From NCBI GenBank assembly GCA_030248195.1, contig JASAND010030294.1:1-64000 (forward strand): a stretch of DNA of 64,000 nt. The letters run 5' to 3'. Below, piece by piece: positions 1 through 64,000 of the stretch; position 1 is the first letter of the stretch, and every line of letters begins with the position of its first letter. The position numbers were made by a program, and so were the translations under genes. Origin of the DNA: Trissonchulus latispiculum. Lineage: Eukaryota > Nematoda > Enoplea > Enoplida > Ironidae. The notes under the pieces are model-generated. The model had not been told where the DNA came from, searched no databases, and saw nothing but the letters and a program-made list of their open reading frames with translations.

Positions 1-431
1 GTTTTCTCCGATACGTGCATCTTCCCAGCCTAAGGTTTTCTCAATTATTAACCCCTGATTACGTACTTTTCTTGCCGCCATTATTTCAGCACCCAATGAT
101 GTTTCTTTATTTATTTTAGATTTGGAATTTCTGATGCGCATGTATATATATACAAATCGTCATGTAATTTTTTGTTTTGTAATTTCAGATATATATTTTC
201 ATCATTTGCGGCTTATTACATACGCAGCCGTAGCCGCTTGCTTTATTATTCATTTATTCATTCGTCCACATATACACGTAGTACAGATACGTATATATAT
301 GCAGCTTTTATGGGATTTCCCTGAATACTTTGCCATTCAATTGAATATATATAGCTTTTTGCTTATTTACGTGAACCACTTTGGCAACTTATTGCTTACC
401 TAATCAGATACATATATACATTTTTTCTGCA
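1..431. other. 5' flank or leader of the spectrin gene
   Basis: AT-rich sequence with many short ATATA runs and no convincing coding potential. It may be 5' UTR, an upstream intron or the promoter side. No specific promoter element could be assigned. Confidence 0.4.
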
Positions 432-62204
<61,773 letters not shown>

Positions 62205-62327
62205 GTATTTTGGGTCATACAGACTCTTTAACTGTGAACTGCTAAACTGAAGTAAATAATTCTCCACCAACGATGGCAGCCTTTCCGTGGTGGTGGAGAT
62301 ATCCCGGTGGACCTCAAGTCCCCATGG

Positions 62328-64000
62328 ATGCCAAAATTGCCCCAATCCAGGCCTCCCCAACAACGGAGGCCACCTCCTGGAGTATCAGCCTCGGGCCACT
62401 CTGGGACGTCCCTGTTCCTCCAACTGTTGCAAGCGACCCTCCCCTCCTGTCCCGTCGGGTTTTCGGGAAGAGGGCTCTACGCGCCGGCGTGTAGGGCTCT
62501 CTTTCTTCTGCTTCTGTTGATCGCCGGCGATATACATCCGAACCCAGGCCCAACCCAGGTCTATCCTTGTGGCGGATGCACCAAAAATGTCGGGTGGTAT
62601 TGGACTGTTCTGTGTGGTAAATGCGACCGTTGGTTCCACTATCGGTGCGCTAACCTCACGATACCAGAGGTGAAATGGATGTCCTCCCTTCATAGCCCTA
62701 ACTGGATCTGTTCCCAGTGCTGCACTGCAGCCAGCCAAAATCCTATCCCCATCCCTCCCCCACTTCCTCCCCCCAGTCAGACTACCCCGCCCTTTCACCC
62801 CGCCAAACCGAACAACCATCTCCGTCTGATCCAGTGGAATGCAGGCGGGATCTCGCGCAAGAAAACGGAACTGCAGAAGCTTCTTGCTGATTCCCAGGCT
62901 GACCTCCTACTTCTGCAAGAATCCCACCTGTCTCAGTCTGCAGAATGCAAAATCCAGGGGTTCGAAACAAGGCTAAGAGCTAGGCGAAGAGGCCGCATGG
63001 GCGCCGATGGCGTTCGTGGCGGTGGACTGCTTGTCGCCGTTAGGCAGGGCATCAAATTTTCAGTCCTTGAAGATCAGTATCTGAATCCCAACGATGATGT
63101 CACCGAACTGCAGTCCGTCGTTGTCTACCCCGGTCATGACCAGCGCCAACAGCTGCAACTAACCAACATCTACATTCCACCCGTACGAGCAGCCGCCGAT
63201 GACAATCGAACTCTGAATTTCGACCCGGCATTTCTCCCAACCCCTACCCACTCTGTAATCTGCGGTGACCTTAACGGCCACTCGCCTCTGTGGGACAACA
63301 ATCTTCCCACTAACCAGATGGGAGAAATTTTGGAAGACTGGATCCAAACAACGGACCTGTTCGTAGCCAATGACGGTTCTGTCACCAGATGTGACTACAG
63401 AACTGGAAGCAGTGGATCCCCAGACATCACCCTTGCTCACTCCAGCCTGTTGCAGAAGCTGTCCTGGCAAACGGGTCCCGACCTGGGGTCAGACCATCTA
63501 CCTATTATCGACATTAACCTTAGCCGCCACAACAGAACCCCTACTGCACCTCAGAAATCGACCTGGAACATTAAAAAGGCTGATTGGCGGGCCTTTGCTG
63601 ACAAGGTTGACTCACTGCTGGTATCCGACCCTATTGACCCGGAAGGATCAGTCCACGCCGAATACAAGAAATTCCAGTCTGCTCTGCACAGAGCTGCTGT
63701 CGAATCAATCCCCCGTGGATGCTCCGTCAGGCAACCCAAGCCATGGTGGACCCCAGAAATTGCCGCCAAAGTGGCTGAGCGCCGGGCCGCCAGAGCCCAG
63801 GCCCACCTATCTGAAGAGCACCGGGACCAATGGATAGCTACCTCTAGAGAAACTGCCAACCTCATTGCTGAACGAAAGCAGCAATGGTGGCAGGAATATG
63901 CCAGCAACCTCAACCCGTCAACAGACCCGACCAAGCTCTGGAATACCATCAGTGCCATGGACGGAAGACGACCTCAGGTTTCAGGAGAGGTCATGCAATA
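62328..64000 (+). CDS. LINE polyprotein: 2A-like motif, PHD finger, AP endonuclease (partial)
   Basis: Open from the in-frame stop at 62253 to the window end. The first ATG is at 62328. The N-terminal ~65 residues end in a Leu-rich hydrophobic stretch running into 'GDIHPNPGP' (62526-62552), close to the 2A ribosome-skipping consensus. A C4HC3 PHD-type zinc finger follows at 62568-62720 (CGGC, CGKCDRWFHYRC, WICSQC), then a Pro-rich linker. The APE-like endonuclease begins at about 62823, with the catalytic Asn (QWNAGG), Glu (LLLLQESHL), GDLN, PDI and SDHLPI motifs all present to about 63507. The last ~160 codons are the linker before the RT ('KPWWTPEI'). No stop or frameshift was seen, so the copy may be functional. 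Confidence 0.93.
   Translation, partial: MPKLPQSRPPQQRRPPPGVSASGHSGTSLFLQLLQATLPSCPVGFSGRGLYAPACRALFLLLLLIAGDIHPNPGPTQVYPCGGCTKNVGWYWTVLCGKCDRWFHYRCANLTIPEVKWMSSLHSPNWICSQCCTAASQNPIPIPPPLPPPSQTTPPFHPAKPNNHLRLIQWNAGGISRKKTELQKLLADSQADLLLLQESHLSQSAECKIQGFETRLRARRRGRMGADGVRGGGLLVAVRQGIKFSVLEDQYLNPNDDVTELQSVVVYPGHDQRQQLQLTNIYIPPVRAAADDNRTLNFDPAFLPTPTHSVICGDLNGHSPLWDNNLPTNQMGEILEDWIQTTDLFVANDGSVTRCDYRTGSSGSPDITLAHSSLLQKLSWQTGPDLGSDHLPIIDINLSRHNRTPTAPQKSTWNIKKADWRAFADKVDSLLVSDPIDPEGSVHAEYKKFQSALHRAAVESIPRGCSVRQPKPWWTPEIAAKVAERRAARAQAHLSEEHRDQWIATSRETANLIAERKQQWWQEYASNLNPSTDPTKLWNTISAMDGRRPQVSGEVMQ
62526..62552 (+). other. 2A-like ribosome-skipping motif
   Basis: Encodes GDIHPNPGP after a hydrophobic leader. 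The NPGP core and preceding D-I-H-x fit 2A-like peptides described in APE-type non-LTR elements of several invertebrates. Activity is inferred, not shown. Confidence 0.7.
62568..62720 (+). other. PHD finger coding segment of the LINE
   Basis: Cys/His spacing CxxC...CxxCDRWFHxxC...WICxxC is a canonical PHD-type zinc finger, N-terminal to the endonuclease. Confidence 0.88.

Larger units (their letters stand above)
62258..64000 (+). mobile_element. APE-type non-LTR retrotransposon (LINE), 5' portion
   Basis: Begins within about 60 bp of the exon 57 donor (exact 5' edge not defined) and runs off the window. Much more GC-rich and codon-regular than the surrounding intron. An intact frame with 2A-like motif, PHD finger and AP endonuclease places it among jockey/CR1/Ingi-like or related clades. 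The reverse transcriptase should lie beyond 64000. It is in sense orientation with the host gene. Confidence 0.92.

Noticed and set aside
62385..62819. 144-codon minus ORF, and other frames at 63159-63958
   Set aside because: Shadows of the intact LINE frame.

Overview
The window is metazoan nuclear DNA, very probably from an invertebrate. It is AT-rich, dense in introns and full of transposable elements. Nearly all of it (about 0.43-62.2 kb) is one plus-strand gene, read as 57 GT-AG exons. The spliced product starts with two actin-binding CH domains, continues as a long train of spectrin repeats, and carries an SH3 domain around residues 837-893. That order, and about 2,930 codons with no stop before the window ends, identify beta-heavy spectrin (karst / SMA-1 / SPTBN5 class) and not a conventional beta-spectrin. 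The 3' end of the gene lies outside the window. The species cannot be named from this sequence.

Layout: 0.4-4.6 kb holds CH1 and CH2. 5.0-9.4 kb holds the first spectrin repeats. Intron 15 (9.4-23.3 kb) contains a complete 13.5-kb Ty3/Gypsy-type endogenous retrovirus-like element, antisense to the gene, with 711-bp LTRs that look identical. 23.3-26.6 kb holds the SH3 exons. Intron 23 (27.7-35.1 kb) holds a second antisense LTR element of 6.7 kb that encodes only Gag. 35-45 kb is a dense run of spectrin-repeat exons. Intron 45 (45.3-50.3 kb) holds tandem arrays (163 bp and 147 bp), a MITE with 179-bp inverted repeats, and a hAT-like MITE. Intron 47 (50.8-57.4 kb) is a nest of inverted-repeat elements, including a 1.17-kb palindrome and a 1.5-kb hAT-like element with a perfect 8-bp target duplication. 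57.4-62.2 kb holds the last visible exons and a tRNA-derived SINE. From about 62.25 kb to the end lies the 5' part of a sense-oriented APE-type non-LTR retrotransposon with a 2A-like motif, a PHD finger and an endonuclease.

The most unusual item is in the first LTR element. Its single 2,542-codon Gag-Pro-RT-RNaseH-IN-Env reading frame contains a well-formed PWWP domain directly after integrase (about 16.89-17.07 kb, minus strand). PWWP domains read H3K36-methylated nucleosomes in transcribed gene bodies, and LEDGF/p75 uses one to guide lentiviral integration into genes. Here the reader appears to be built into the element's own integrase-proximal polyprotein, and the element sits inside a gene. 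The element also has about 4.4 kb downstream of env with three further ORFs of unknown function.

How the parts relate: the host gene is the only cellular gene seen. All elements sit in introns. The two LTR elements are antisense to the host gene, and the LINE is in sense.
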